A stretch of DNA of 64,000 nt from assembly GCF_007713465.1 (NCBI RefSeq), contig NZ_VMSG01000027.1:1-64000 (forward strand), written 5' to 3'. The stretch's first letter is position 1, and every line of letters starts with the position of its first letter. The translations under genes and the position numbers were made by a program. The notes below the pieces were generated by a model that had not been told where the DNA came from, did not search any database, and saw only the letters and a program-made list of their open reading frames with translations. The DNA comes from Pseudomonas sp. H3(2019). GTDB lineage: Bacteria; Pseudomonadota; Gammaproteobacteria; Pseudomonadales; Pseudomonadaceae. Positions 7,763-16,446 of this stretch are shown here, one piece after another.

Positions 7763-9369
7763 ATTCGATCTTCCTGCGCATTTATGGCGGCATGTGCGCC
7801 GCGCTGATTCTGGTGGCAGTGCTCGGCGTACTGGCCTTGCACCTGCTCAATCAGGTGCGCAGCGAGCAATACCGCGAGCGCCTGGCCCACGGCACGTTTT
7901 CCTTGATGGCCGACAACCTGCAACCGATGAAAGAGACCGAGCGTCATCGAGCGTTGCTGGTGTGGGAGCGTTTGCTGGGCATTCCCTTGAGCTTGCAGAC
8001 ATTCGCCCAGACCGATCTCGACCTGAGCCAGCGCACGCGGGTGCTGCACGGCCAGGCATTGGTGGAACAGACCGGCCCGCACGCAGCGAAGGTCTACCGC
8101 TTGGTCAGCGATAAAGAACAGTTGGTGCTGACGGGGGAAGTGCAACAGATCAGCGAGCAACTGGCGCGGGCGACCATTTACCTGTTGGCCGATGAGTTGG
8201 TGCGCTACCCGGTATCCGAGCAGCCCAAGCGCCTTGAGGCGCTGAAGAAGGACAAGGGCTTCGGCTTCGAGCTGCAACTGATTACGGTCGATCAGGCGGA
8301 CATGGACGAGGACCAGAGCCGTCGGGTCTCTGAAGGCGACACGGTGATGGCGCTGGGCAAGGGCGGCGATTCGATCCGGGTGTTTGCCGGAATGGTCGGT
8401 ACGCCCTGGGTGCTGGAAATCGGCCCGCTGTATCAGATGAACCCGTACCCGCCGGAGTGGCTGGTATTGATTGCTGCATTGGGCCTGAGCCTGATCGGGT
8501 TGATCGTTTATTTGCTGGTACGCCAGTTGGAGCGTCGCTTGAGAGGTCTGGAGTCGGCCGCCACGCGGATCGCCAAAGGCAGCCTGGAAACCCGCGTGCC
8601 GGCACGGGGTGCGGATTCGGTGGGGCGATTGGCGGCGGCGTTCAACGGCATGGCCGAGCACTTGCAGCAACTGCTGGCGATTCAGCGCGAACTGGTACGC
8701 GCGGTGTCCCATGAGCTACGCACGCCTGTGGCGCGGTTGCGTTTTGGGCTGGAGATGATCAGCACGGCGAGCACACCACAAGCGCGGGAGAAATACCTGG
8801 AGGGCATGGACCACGATATCCAGGACCTCGATGGCCTGGTGGACGAGATGCTCACGTATGCGCGGCTGGAGCAGGGTTCGCCAGCGTTGAACTTCCAGCG
8901 CGTCGACCTTGATGCCTTGGTCAATCAGGTGATCGGCGAACTGGCACCCTTACGCGCCAACGTGACGGTGCATCGCGGCCTGTGCCTGTCGGCTGCCGAT
9001 TGCGATGGCGCCTGGGTCGAGGCTGAGCCGCGCTACCTGCATCGGGCGTTGCAGAATCTGGTGAGCAACGCGATGCGTCATGCCCAGTCCCAGGTGTCGA
9101 TCAGTTACCAGGTGGGGCAGCAGCGTTGTCGCGTCGATGTCGAAGACGATGGGCCGGGCGTGCCGGAAAATGCCTGGGAAAAGATCTTCACGCCATTTTT
9201 GCGTCTGGATGACAGTCGTACCCGGGCGTCCGGTGGGCACGGCCTGGGGCTGTCCATCGTGCGCCGGATCGTTCACTGGCATGGCGGTCGGGCGTTGATC
9301 AGCAAGAGTAAAAGCCTGGGTGGCGCGTGTTTCAGTCTGAGCTGGCCCAGAAATCAGGAGAAGCCCTGA
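7759..9369 (+). CDS. Sensor histidine kinase, RstB-like
   Basis: This is a 536-residue inner-membrane kinase. One transmembrane helix lies near residues 8-28, then a periplasmic domain of about 200 residues, a second helix near 233-253 (EWLVLIAALGLSLIGLIVYL), a HAMP linker, HisKA with phospho-acceptor His318 in VSHELRTPVARL, and HATPase_c with NLVSNAMRHA, DDGPGVPENAWEKIF and GGHGLGLSIV. All catalytic boxes are intact. The GTG start overlaps the regulator stop (GTGA). The long periplasmic region resembles the RstB type, whose signal is not settled. Confidence 0.88.
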   Translation: MNSIFLRIYGGMCAALILVAVLGVLALHLLNQVRSEQYRERLAHGTFSLMADNLQPMKETERHRALLVWERLLGIPLSLQTFAQTDLDLSQRTRVLHGQALVEQTGPHAAKVYRLVSDKEQLVLTGEVQQISEQLARATIYLLADELVRYPVSEQPKRLEALKKDKGFGFELQLITVDQADMDEDQSRRVSEGDTVMALGKGGDSIRVFAGMVGTPWVLEIGPLYQMNPYPPEWLVLIAALGLSLIGLIVYLLVRQLERRLRGLESAATRIAKGSLETRVPARGADSVGRLAAAFNGMAEHLQQLLAIQRELVRAVSHELRTPVARLRFGLEMISTASTPQAREKYLEGMDHDIQDLDGLVDEMLTYARLEQGSPALNFQRVDLDALVNQVIGELAPLRANVTVHRGLCLSAADCDGAWVEAEPRYLHRALQNLVSNAMRHAQSQVSISYQVGQQRCRVDVEDDGPGVPENAWEKIFTPFLRLDDSRTRASGGHGLGLSIVRRIVHWHGGRALISKSKSLGGACFSLSWPRNQEKP

Positions 9370-9395
9370 GATCTTTACCGTCTGTAAGGGCCTCA

Positions 9396-9486
9396 TCGCG
9401 AGCAGGCTCGCTCCCACATTAAATCTGCGGTGAACACATCATTTGCGAACACTGGAGATCCAATGTGGGAGCGAGCCTGCTCGCGA
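9396..9486. repeat. REPIN 1 (paired inverted REP sequences)
   Basis: Two inverted 23-nt REP units (9396-9418 and 9464-9486) enclose 45 nt. The unit on the plus strand at the right starts TGTGGGAGCGAGCCTGCTCG. The TCGCGA ends face outward. It fills the gap between two convergent genes and has the same 91-nt span as the copy at 13504. Confidence 0.92.
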
Positions 9487-9513
9487 TGACGGCCGAACAG
9501 ACACTGAAGACCC

Positions 9514-10239
9514 TCAGGCCTTGATGCTGACCAGGCTCAACAGTTGTCCATCGCGCACGCCAAATTGCGCATCCAGTTCTGTGCCGTAGTGCCATTCGCT
9601 GGAAAGGTCGGTCAACAAGCGCAGGCGCACATTCCCGCTGTCGGCCCATTCCAGCACTTCTGCATGTTCGAAATAGAAGCGCTTCTGCACGATGGGGTAG
9701 AGCGCCTTGAACAGGCTTTCCTTGACCGAGAAGGTCAGGGTCACCCACAGCGCCAGCTGATCTTGACGGCCCGCGGCCATGCGTTCGAGCTCGGGCGGGG
9801 TCAGAATCTCTGCGGCCAGACGCTCGGCACGTTCGGCGTTCAGCAGGTTTTCCAGGTCCATGCCCAGGCTGCGCCAATGCGTCTTGCGCGCAACAATAGC
9901 GGCGGCCCGACCGGTACTGTGGGTGATCGAACCACAGATATGCGCCGGCCACACGGGTGCGCGGTCCTCGCCAATCGCCGGAATGCAGTCCAGACCTTCC
10001 AGTTGCTGCAAGGCAGCCCGGGCGCACACCCTCCCGGCGAGAAACTCGGCCTGACGTTTGGCGACCGAGCGCTGGATACTGGGGGGCGGATCGATCGTGC
10101 TGCGCCGGAAGTCATCGAATACCAGCAATGACGGATCGAAACGAGTGCTGAGCAGCACCGTGTCGGGCAGCGCGTCAGGCAACGGCCAGTGGGCGTCGAG
10201 CGGCGTGCAGCAGGCGGGGAGAGCAGGGAGCGGATTCAT
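9514..10239 (-). CDS. pcpS: 4'-phosphopantetheinyl transferase (PcpS/EntD type)
   Basis: The product transfers phosphopantetheine from CoA to carrier-protein serines. In Pseudomonas the single broad enzyme PcpS serves both fatty-acid ACP and siderophore peptide synthetases. The 241-residue protein has SITHSTGRAAA (residues ~105-115), the metal-binding LGMDLENL and the catalytic helix FSVKESLFKAL, all in the order of the Sfp/EntD family. It is monocistronic, with a REPIN downstream and a hairpin repeat between it and the next gene. The first ATG gives a family-like length. Confidence 0.9.
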   Translation of the reverse strand: MNPLPALPACCTPLDAHWPLPDALPDTVLLSTRFDPSLLVFDDFRRSTIDPPPSIQRSVAKRQAEFLAGRVCARAALQQLEGLDCIPAIGEDRAPVWPAHICGSITHSTGRAAAIVARKTHWRSLGMDLENLLNAERAERLAAEILTPPELERMAAGRQDQLALWVTLTFSVKESLFKALYPIVQKRFYFEHAEVLEWADSGNVRLRLLTDLSSEWHYGTELDAQFGVRDGQLLSLVSIKA

Positions 10240-10295
10240 CCCGGCATTTTGCCGGGTTGACCTGGCGCTGGGTAGCCCCGGTTAAACCTGTACAC

Positions 10296-10414
10296 CGCTG
10301 ATCGTTCCCACGGTCCCCGTGGGAATACCGCCCGGGATGCTCCGCGTCCCTTCGCCGATGTGACGCAGAGCGTCACAGGATGCATTCCCACGCAGAGCGT
10401 GGGAACGATCAGCG
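10296..10414. repeat. Hairpin repeat family B, copy 1 (long form)
   Basis: A 119-nt element begins CGCTGATCGTTCCCACG and ends with its inverse. It contains three stem-loops, the last being TTCCCACGCAGAGCGTGGGAA. The same last hairpin recurs at five other sites in the window, and the middle and right parts match the copy at 29404. It lies between two minus-strand genes. Confidence 0.85.
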
Positions 10415-10422
10415 GAGGAGGG

Positions 10423-11214
10423 TCAGGCAAAGATTTTTTTGAAGAATGCCTTCATATCCGCCCACGAGCTTTCATCGGCGGCTTTGTTGTAGCCGATGTC
10501 CGGGCCGCCGTGATCGCCGTGGCTCAGGCGATCAGCATCCGGATTGCTGAAACCATGCTTGGCACCTTTCAGGCTGACGAACTTATAGTCGGCGCCAGCC
10601 TTGTCCATTTCGGTTTTGAACGCTGCCACTTGATCCGCGGTGACCATGCTGTCCAGAGCGCCGTGTTCTACCAGTAGCTTGGCCTTGACGCTGCCAGGCG
10701 TTGCCGGAGTGCTGGTTGCCAATGCGCCGTGAAAACTCACTACGCCCGCCAGCGGTGCCCCTTGGCGTGCCGCATCGAGAACGATCTTGCCGCCGAAGCA
10801 GTAGCCGATGGCTGCGAGTTTGTTCGGATCGGTCTGCGGTTGCTTCTTGAGCAAATCAAGCCCGGCATTGAAGCGAGCACTAGCCGTCGCACTATTTTTA
10901 AGCGCGGCTTCCATGAACGCCATGGCGTCATTCGGGTGCTCGGTGTTTTTGCCTTCGCCATACATATCGATCGCCAGTGCGCTATAGCCAAGCCCGGCGA
11001 GGTCACGCGCCCGGCGCTTGGCGTAGTCGTTGAGCCCCCAGAACTCATGGACCACCACCACGCCCGGACGAGCCCCCTGAATGCTGTCGTCATAGGCGTA
11101 GTAGCCGATCATTTCAGTCCCGTCGGCACTCTTGTAAGGAATCTCCTGAGTCTTGATTGCCGCTTGGCTGAGGCTGCTCAGGGCGAATAAAACGAGTGCG
11201 ATCAATACGCGCAT
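10423..11214 (-). CDS. Secreted dienelactone-hydrolase family protein
   Basis: This is a 263-residue alpha/beta hydrolase with a signal peptide (MRVLIALVLFALSSLSQA), so it is exported. The family triad is visible: nucleophile Cys in IGYCFGGK (near residue 140), Asp in HGALDSMV (near 190) and His in AKHGFSN (near 222). Characterised family members open cyclic lactones such as dienelactone, but many periplasmic members have no known substrate and none should be assumed here. It lies divergent from phoP. In P. aeruginosa a similar gene (PA1166) follows pcpS. Confidence 0.85.
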   Translation of the reverse strand: MRVLIALVLFALSSLSQAAIKTQEIPYKSADGTEMIGYYAYDDSIQGARPGVVVVHEFWGLNDYAKRRARDLAGLGYSALAIDMYGEGKNTEHPNDAMAFMEAALKNSATASARFNAGLDLLKKQPQTDPNKLAAIGYCFGGKIVLDAARQGAPLAGVVSFHGALATSTPATPGSVKAKLLVEHGALDSMVTADQVAAFKTEMDKAGADYKFVSLKGAKHGFSNPDADRLSHGDHGGPDIGYNKAADESSWADMKAFFKKIFA

Positions 11215-11453
11215 GGTTGATGCTCCTTTAAAAGACGTCCAGACAGCCTAGTCGATCCTGTTCAGTCCGAGTTCAGCGGGTTGTGGTTAACCTACAGTCA
11301 CAACTGTGGTATCGGTTACTTCGTCAGGGTTGTCCGGGATGATGCAGCAGGTTTCGCCAAACACCTTGGTTGAACCAGGTTACCGTTACTGGCGTATTAG
11401 CAATCGAGGGGCGAGGTACCTGTGGAGATGTTGATTTTGCCTGGGAGAGCGAT

Positions 11454-12131
11454 ATGAAACTGCTGGTCGTCGAAGACGAAGCGCTGTTGCGTCATCACCT
11501 GCAAACCCGACTGACCGACAATGGCCATGTGGTCGAGGCTGTGGCCAATGCCGAAGAGGCCTTGTACCAGACCGGGCAATTCAACCATGACCTAGCGGTG
11601 ATCGACCTCGGTCTGCCGGGCATGGGCGGGCTGGACCTGATTCGCCAACTGCGTGCGCAAGGCAAGACCTTTCCGATCCTGATCCTGACCGCGCGCGGCA
11701 ACTGGCAGGACAAGGTCGAAGGCCTGGCCGCCGGTGCCGACGATTACGTGGTCAAGCCGTTCCAGTTCGAAGAGCTGGACGCGCGCCTGAACGCCTTGCT
11801 ACGCCGTTCCAGCGGTTTTACCCAGTCAACCATCGTTGCCGGGCCACTGGTGCTCGACCTCAATCGCAAACAGGCGACCCTCGACGAGCAACCGCTGGCG
11901 TTGACCGCTTATGAGTATCGGATCCTCGAATACTTGATGCGTCATCACCAGCAGGTGGTCGCCAAGGACCGTTTGATGGAACAGCTCTATCCGGACGACG
12001 ACGAACGTGATCCAAACGTGATCGAAGTACTGGTCGGCCGCCTGCGGCGCAAGCTGGAAGGGCCGACCGGCTTCAAGCCGATCGATACCGTGCGTGGTCT
12101 GGGCTACCTGTTCAACGAGCGCTGCCGGTGA
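11454..12131 (+). CDS. phoP: Two-component response regulator PhoP
   Basis: PhoP is an OmpR-family activator of the low-magnesium and cationic-peptide response. The 225-residue product starts MKLLVVEDEALL, carries phospho-acceptor Asp51 (VIDLGLPGMGG), and has the signature RGNWQDKVEGLAAGADDYVVKPF. It ends with the winged helix finishing DTVRGLGYLFN. The ATG at 11454 is chosen over an upstream in-frame start (11370) because it matches homologues and has GGGAGAG before it. phoQ follows with a 4-bp overlap. oprH, which precedes phoP in P. aeruginosa, is absent. Confidence 0.93.
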   Translation: MKLLVVEDEALLRHHLQTRLTDNGHVVEAVANAEEALYQTGQFNHDLAVIDLGLPGMGGLDLIRQLRAQGKTFPILILTARGNWQDKVEGLAAGADDYVVKPFQFEELDARLNALLRRSSGFTQSTIVAGPLVLDLNRKQATLDEQPLALTAYEYRILEYLMRHHQQVVAKDRLMEQLYPDDDERDPNVIEVLVGRLRRKLEGPTGFKPIDTVRGLGYLFNERCR

Positions 12132-13474
12132 TTCGATCGCTCCGTCTGCGCCTGATGCTTGCCGCCACGACACTGGCGGTGCTGTTCATGCTGGCCTTGT
12201 TGCCGGCCATGCAGGGCGCGTTCAGCCTGGCGCTGCAGGATTCGATCAAGCAGCGCCTGGCCTCGGATGTCACCACACTGATATCTGCTGCGCGGCTTGA
12301 AAACAACCGATTAGTGATGCCCACGCAGTTACCGGATGAGCTCCTCAACCTCACCGACAGTCGCCTGTTGGGCTACATCTATGATCGCGACGGTCATCTG
12401 GTCTGGCGCTCGCGGGCGACTCATGACGAGGACATCAGTTACCGACCGCGTTACGACGGACACGGCGATCAATTCGCGCGGATTCGTGAGGCCAACGGCC
12501 AGGAATTCTTCGTCTATGACGTCGAGGTCAAGTTGCTCGGCGGTAAAAGTGCAGCGTTCAGCATCGTCGCGCTGCAGCCGGTGCGTGAATACGAGCAGAC
12601 GCTCGACGGCCTGCGGGAAAATCTCTACCTGGGGTTTGGCGCCGCGTTGCTGGTGTTGCTGTCGCTGCTGTGGATCGGCCTGACTTGGGGCTTGCAGGCC
12701 TTGAAACGCTTGAGCCAGGAACTCGACCAGATCGAGAACGGTGCCCTTGAAAGCCTCAGCGAAGAACACCCCCGCGAATTGTTGCGCCTGACCGGCTCGC
12801 TGAACCGATTGCTGCGCAGCGAGCGTGAACAGCGCAGTCGCTACCGCGACTCTCTGGATGATCTGGCTCACAGCCTGAAAACCCCGTTGGCGGTGTTGCA
12901 AGGGGTCAGTGAAGACATGGCCCTACGGCCGGAAGATCGGGAGCAGGCGTGGGTGCTGCAATCGCAGATCGAGCGCATGAGCCAACAGATCAGCTATCAG
13001 TTGCAGCGCGCGAGCTTGCGCAAAAGCGGTCTGGTGCGTCACCAGGTGCGATTGCGGCCGGTGCTGCAAAGCCTTTGCGACACCCTGGACAAGGTCTATC
13101 GCGATAAGCAGGTACGGACCTCGTTCGACCTGCCGACCCCGTGCTACGTGCCGATCGAACAGGGCGCCTTGCTGGAAATGCTCGGTAACCTGCTGGAAAA
13201 CGCCTATCGCCTGTGCCTGGGCGAAGTGCGCGTCAGCTTGCGGCAAACCGTGAGTGGTGTGGAACTGTGTATCGAAGATGACGGCCCGGGCGTGCCGCCG
13301 GATCAGCGTGCGCGGATTCTTCAGCGCGGTGAACGGCTGGACCGCCAGCACCCGGGGCAGGGCATCGGCCTTGCGGTGGTCAAGGACATCATCGAGAGCT
13401 ACGGCGCACAGTTGACCCTGGGGGATTCAGCCCTGGGCGGCGCGGCATTCCGGATTCACTTTCCGGTGGCTTGA
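12128..13474 (+). CDS. phoQ: Sensor histidine kinase PhoQ
   Basis: PhoQ is a 448-residue inner-membrane sensor of divalent cations and antimicrobial peptides. One transmembrane helix lies near residues 7-28 and a periplasmic PhoQ-type sensor domain follows (~30-165). A second helix is LYLGFGAALLVLLSLLWIGL (~167-188), then HAMP, HisKA with His248 in DLAHSLKTPLAVL, and HATPase_c (NLLENAYRLC, DDGPGVPPDQRARI, GQGIGLAVV). The GTG start sits in the GTGA overlap with phoP. A REPIN follows the stop. Confidence 0.93.
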   Translation: MIRSLRLRLMLAATTLAVLFMLALLPAMQGAFSLALQDSIKQRLASDVTTLISAARLENNRLVMPTQLPDELLNLTDSRLLGYIYDRDGHLVWRSRATHDEDISYRPRYDGHGDQFARIREANGQEFFVYDVEVKLLGGKSAAFSIVALQPVREYEQTLDGLRENLYLGFGAALLVLLSLLWIGLTWGLQALKRLSQELDQIENGALESLSEEHPRELLRLTGSLNRLLRSEREQRSRYRDSLDDLAHSLKTPLAVLQGVSEDMALRPEDREQAWVLQSQIERMSQQISYQLQRASLRKSGLVRHQVRLRPVLQSLCDTLDKVYRDKQVRTSFDLPTPCYVPIEQGALLEMLGNLLENAYRLCLGEVRVSLRQTVSGVELCIEDDGPGVPPDQRARILQRGERLDRQHPGQGIGLAVVKDIIESYGAQLTLGDSALGGAAFRIHFPVA

Positions 13475-13503
13475 GGTAGTGGTCGGTGCTCCTTCGGGCC
13501 TCT

Positions 13504-13594
13504 TCGCGAGCAGGCTCGCTCCCACAGGGGATATGCTGCGAACTCATTATTTGTGAACACCTGAGATCAAATGTGGGAGCGAGCCTGCTCGCGA
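13504..13594. repeat. REPIN 2 (paired inverted REP sequences)
   Basis: Inverted 23-nt units lie at 13504-13526 and 13572-13594. They have the same CCTGCTCG core, orientation and 91-nt span as REPIN 1, and a related inner spacer (GAACNCATNATTTG shared). It lies between convergent phoQ and the AraC-type gene. Confidence 0.92.
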
Positions 13595-13632
13595 AGGGGC
13601 CAGTGGGCACATCAAAAAATCAGCCCTGAAAC

Positions 13633-14631
13633 TCAATTCTCTTGGGCGCGATAGGCGCCTGGCGTCAACCCGGTCCACTTCTTGAACGCCCGGTGAAACG
13701 CCGACGGTTCGGAAAATCCCAGTTGTTCGGCGATCTGTTGCAAGGGCAGGTCGGCACGACTCAAGTGATAAATCGCGATGTCGCGGCGCAGTTGGTCCTT
13801 CAACTCCTGAAAACTCGAACCCTCTTCACGCAAGTGCCGACGCAAGGTCTGCGGGCTGATGTGCAGGTGTGCGGCAACCGCTTCCAGGTCTGGCCAGCAC
13901 GCACTGTCGCGGCTGAGCAGGCGGCGTAACTGGCTGCTGAGGCTATCGCCGTCATCCGGGCGCGATAGCAGATCGGCGGGCGAACGTTCGAGGAAATGCT
14001 TGAGGGTACGTTCATCCTGCAACAACGGCATGTGCAGGTAACGGCTGTGGAACAACAGGCTGCTTTGCTCGGCCGAAAACACCATCGGGCAGGGAAACAA
14101 CAGGTCGTACTCGGCAGCGTGCTCGGGTTTCGGGTAGCTGAAACAGGCCTGTTCCAGGCGAATGCGCTGACCGATCAGCCAACTGCCCAGTCGATGCCAG
14201 ATCACCAGCTGACATTCGCTGAAAAAGTGATCCGGGTCCCACAGCTGAGCATCATCCAGGCTCAAACGCACCATTTCACCTTCGCGGGTCAGGGTCAGGC
14301 GCGGAGCGTCGGGGAATAGGCTATAAAATAATAAGCCGCGACTGAGTGCTTTCTCGAGCGTGCGGCAGTGAATCAAGGCATGGCACATCATGGCGAAGGT
14401 GCCGCGTTTGCTTGGGCCGAGGGCAAAGCCCAGGTATTCGTCATCCAGCGCTTGCCAGAGCCCTTGCAGCAGGCTGGTGAACTGTTCGGGCGCGATCCTG
14501 GCGCGAGGTTCGTCGAGCAATTCGACGCTGATCCCCAGCTGTTGCAACAGACCCGAATAGTCATAGCCGCGTCGGCGTGCGCCACCGAGGGCCGCACGAG
14601 CAAAATGACTGGCGATGGTGTGTTCGCGCAT
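13633..14631 (-). CDS. AraC-family transcriptional regulator
   Basis: This is a 332-residue regulator with an N-terminal arabinose-binding-like domain of the OruR/ArgR kind (residues ~20-205). A C-terminal AraC DNA-binding domain (~230-330) follows with two helix-turn-helices: LEAVAAHLHISPQTLRRHLREEG and PLQQIAEQLGFSEPSAFHRAFKKWTG. It starts at MREHTI; MDGPDP six codons earlier (14649) is equally possible, since neither has a clear ribosome site, and the frame is open to 14874. It is divergent from dctA and its promoter region overlaps the dctA activator palindromes, so cross-control is possible. The ligand is unknown. Confidence 0.8.
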   Translation of the reverse strand: MREHTIASHFARAALGGARRRGYDYSGLLQQLGISVELLDEPRARIAPEQFTSLLQGLWQALDDEYLGFALGPSKRGTFAMMCHALIHCRTLEKALSRGLLFYSLFPDAPRLTLTREGEMVRLSLDDAQLWDPDHFFSECQLVIWHRLGSWLIGQRIRLEQACFSYPKPEHAAEYDLLFPCPMVFSAEQSSLLFHSRYLHMPLLQDERTLKHFLERSPADLLSRPDDGDSLSSQLRRLLSRDSACWPDLEAVAAHLHISPQTLRRHLREEGSSFQELKDQLRRDIAIYHLSRADLPLQQIAEQLGFSEPSAFHRAFKKWTGLTPGAYRAQEN

Positions 14632-14688
14632 GGGGTCTGGTCCGTCCATTGAGTGGCGGATCTTAGCTACGGTCTCGTGGCCGGACAA

Positions 14689-14743
14689 GGCGGATATCCG
14701 CCAAATTTCAGGACGAGAGCCGGTTGGTGGGCGGAAATCCGCC
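14689..14743. promoter_or_regulatory. Twin palindromes upstream of dctA (candidate DctD sites)
   Basis: GGCGGATATCCGCC (14689-14702, perfect) and GGCGGAAATCCGCC (14730-14743, one central mismatch) are 41 bp apart, close to four helical turns. They lie about 130 and 90 bp upstream of the sigma-54 promoter, the normal range for a hexameric activator. DctD is the expected activator for dctA. They could also be operators of the divergent AraC-type gene, whose start is 58 bp away. Confidence 0.7.
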
Positions 14744-14821
14744 ACCCCGGTCGGGTGGTCAAGGGATGAAGGAACCCCGGCAACCCTGATGGCAAAAGGC
14801 TTTTGGACGATTTTGGCAAGG

Positions 14822-14837
14822 TGGCACGGGCTTTGCG
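14822..14837 (+). promoter_or_regulatory. Sigma-54 promoter of dctA
   Basis: TGGCACG-GGCT-TTGCG matches the -24/-12 consensus. It lies 130 bp upstream of the dctA ATG and downstream of the twin palindromes. The leader between promoter and gene holds a CCCTCC/GGAGGG hairpin at 14882-14899. Confidence 0.88.
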
Positions 14838-14966
14838 ATAAGGGCGAGAGGTCTGCCAGCGCGCAGCTCGACAAAACAAATCCCTCCGGTGCAGGAGGGT
14901 TCGCACTTTAGGTGTCGCCTGCCTCAGATGATTGATTGCAGCGCGGTGCTCTTGAGGAACTTTGCA

Positions 14967-16301
14967 ATGACGACTCGTCAGCCACTGTACAAATCCCTGT
15001 ATTTCCAGGTGATCGTTGCCATCGCTATCGGCATCCTGCTCGGTCACTACTACCCGCAGACCGCCGTGGCGCTCAAGCCACTGGGTGACGGGTTCATCAA
15101 ACTGATCAAAATGGTCATTGCGCCAATCATCTTCTGCACCGTCGTCAGCGGTATCGCGGGCATGCAGAACATGAAATCGGTCGGCAAGACCGGCGGTTAC
15201 GCGCTGCTATACTTCGAAATCGTTTCGACCATCGCATTGCTGGTGGGTCTGGCAGTGGTCAACATCGTGCAGCCAGGTAACGGCATGCACATCGATGCCA
15301 GCACACTGGACGCCTCCAAGGTTGCGGCCTATGTCGCGGCCGGTGCCGATCAAAGCGTCGTTGGCTTCATACTGAACATCATCCCGGCCACCATCGTCGG
15401 CGCGTTCGCCAACGGCGATATCCTGCAAGTGCTGATGTTCTCGGTAATCTTCGGTTTCGCCCTGCATCGCCTGGGTGCCTATGGCAAGCCGATCCTGGAC
15501 TTCATCGATCGCTTCGCCCACGTGATGTTCAACATCATCAACATGATCATGAAGCTCGCGCCAATCGGTGCCCTGGGCGCCATGGCCTTCACCATCGGTG
15601 CCTACGGTGTGGGTTCGCTGGTGCAACTGGGTCAGTTGATGGCGTGCTTCTACATCACGTGCGTGGTGTTCATTCTGGTCGTGCTGGGCGGCATCGCGCG
15701 CGCTCACGGTTTCAGCGTGCTGAAAGTGATTCGCTACATCCGTGAAGAGCTGCTGATCGTGCTGGGTACTTCCTCTTCGGAATCGGTACTGCCACGCATG
15801 CTGATCAAAATGGAGCGCCTGGGCGCGAAGAAATCCGTTGTGGGTCTGGTGATCCCGACCGGTTACTCGTTCAACCTCGACGGTACTGCCATCTACCTGA
15901 CCATGGCCGCGGTGTTCATCGCTCAGGCGACCGACACCCACATGGACATCACGCACCAGATCACCTTGTTGATCGTGCTGCTGCTGTCCTCCAAAGGTGC
16001 TGCCGGTGTGACCGGTAGCGGCTTCATCGTGCTGGCCGCCACCCTGTCTGCGGTCGGTCACCTGCCGGTTGCCGGCCTGGCGCTGATCCTCGGGATCGAC
16101 CGTTTCATGTCCGAAGCCCGCGCCCTGACCAACCTGGTGGGTAACGCGGTTGCGACTCTGGTCGTGGCCAAGTGGGTCAAGGAGCTGGATGTCGACCAGA
16201 TGCACACGGAACTGGCTTCCGGTGGTCGTGCAATCACCAACACCTATGGAGAAGACGATCTGCCAGTGGCTGAAAACCCAAACCCGACTCCGGTGAAGTA
16301 A
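14967..16301 (+). CDS. dctA: C4-dicarboxylate:cation symporter DctA
   Basis: DctA takes up succinate, fumarate and malate across the inner membrane with protons or sodium. The 444-residue protein has the glutamate/aspartate symporter layout. Motifs include IKMVIAPIIFCTVVSGIAGM near residue 50, the serine-rich GTSSSESVLPRML, PTGYSFNLDGTAIYLTMAAVFIAQ, and GVTGSGFIVLAATL near residue 345. The start is set by homology (MTTRQPLYKSLYFQV) and by GAGGA 9 nt upstream; the open frame runs on to 14889. A strong terminator follows. Expression is expected to depend on RpoN and DctBD. Confidence 0.96.
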   Translation: MTTRQPLYKSLYFQVIVAIAIGILLGHYYPQTAVALKPLGDGFIKLIKMVIAPIIFCTVVSGIAGMQNMKSVGKTGGYALLYFEIVSTIALLVGLAVVNIVQPGNGMHIDASTLDASKVAAYVAAGADQSVVGFILNIIPATIVGAFANGDILQVLMFSVIFGFALHRLGAYGKPILDFIDRFAHVMFNIINMIMKLAPIGALGAMAFTIGAYGVGSLVQLGQLMACFYITCVVFILVVLGGIARAHGFSVLKVIRYIREELLIVLGTSSSESVLPRMLIKMERLGAKKSVVGLVIPTGYSFNLDGTAIYLTMAAVFIAQATDTHMDITHQITLLIVLLLSSKGAAGVTGSGFIVLAATLSAVGHLPVAGLALILGIDRFMSEARALTNLVGNAVATLVVAKWVKELDVDQMHTELASGGRAITNTYGEDDLPVAENPNPTPVK

Positions 16302-16316
16302 TTCATCGAGTTGATG

Positions 16317-16343
16317 AAAAGCCCGCTTCGGCGGGTTTTTTAT
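16317..16343 (+). terminator. Terminator of dctA
   Basis: AAAAGCCCGC-TTC-GGCGGGTTTTTT is a compact GC-rich hairpin with a T-run, 15 nt after the stop. Confidence 0.93.
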
Positions 16344-16446
16344 TGCCGCAGGTTTGAGCGCAAAGGTCAGTCCGGCTGATGGTTACGGTGATTGCTGCCA
16401 GGTCATCGGCTGCCTAGGCTTTATGTATCGCTTAGGGAGAACGCAC

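Noticed and set aside
11340..11453. Possible PhoP box before phoP (GGTTGA ... GGTTAC repeat)
   Set aside because: The repeat has a period of 10, not 11, and poor match to the (T/G)GTTTA half-site, so I do not report it as a site.
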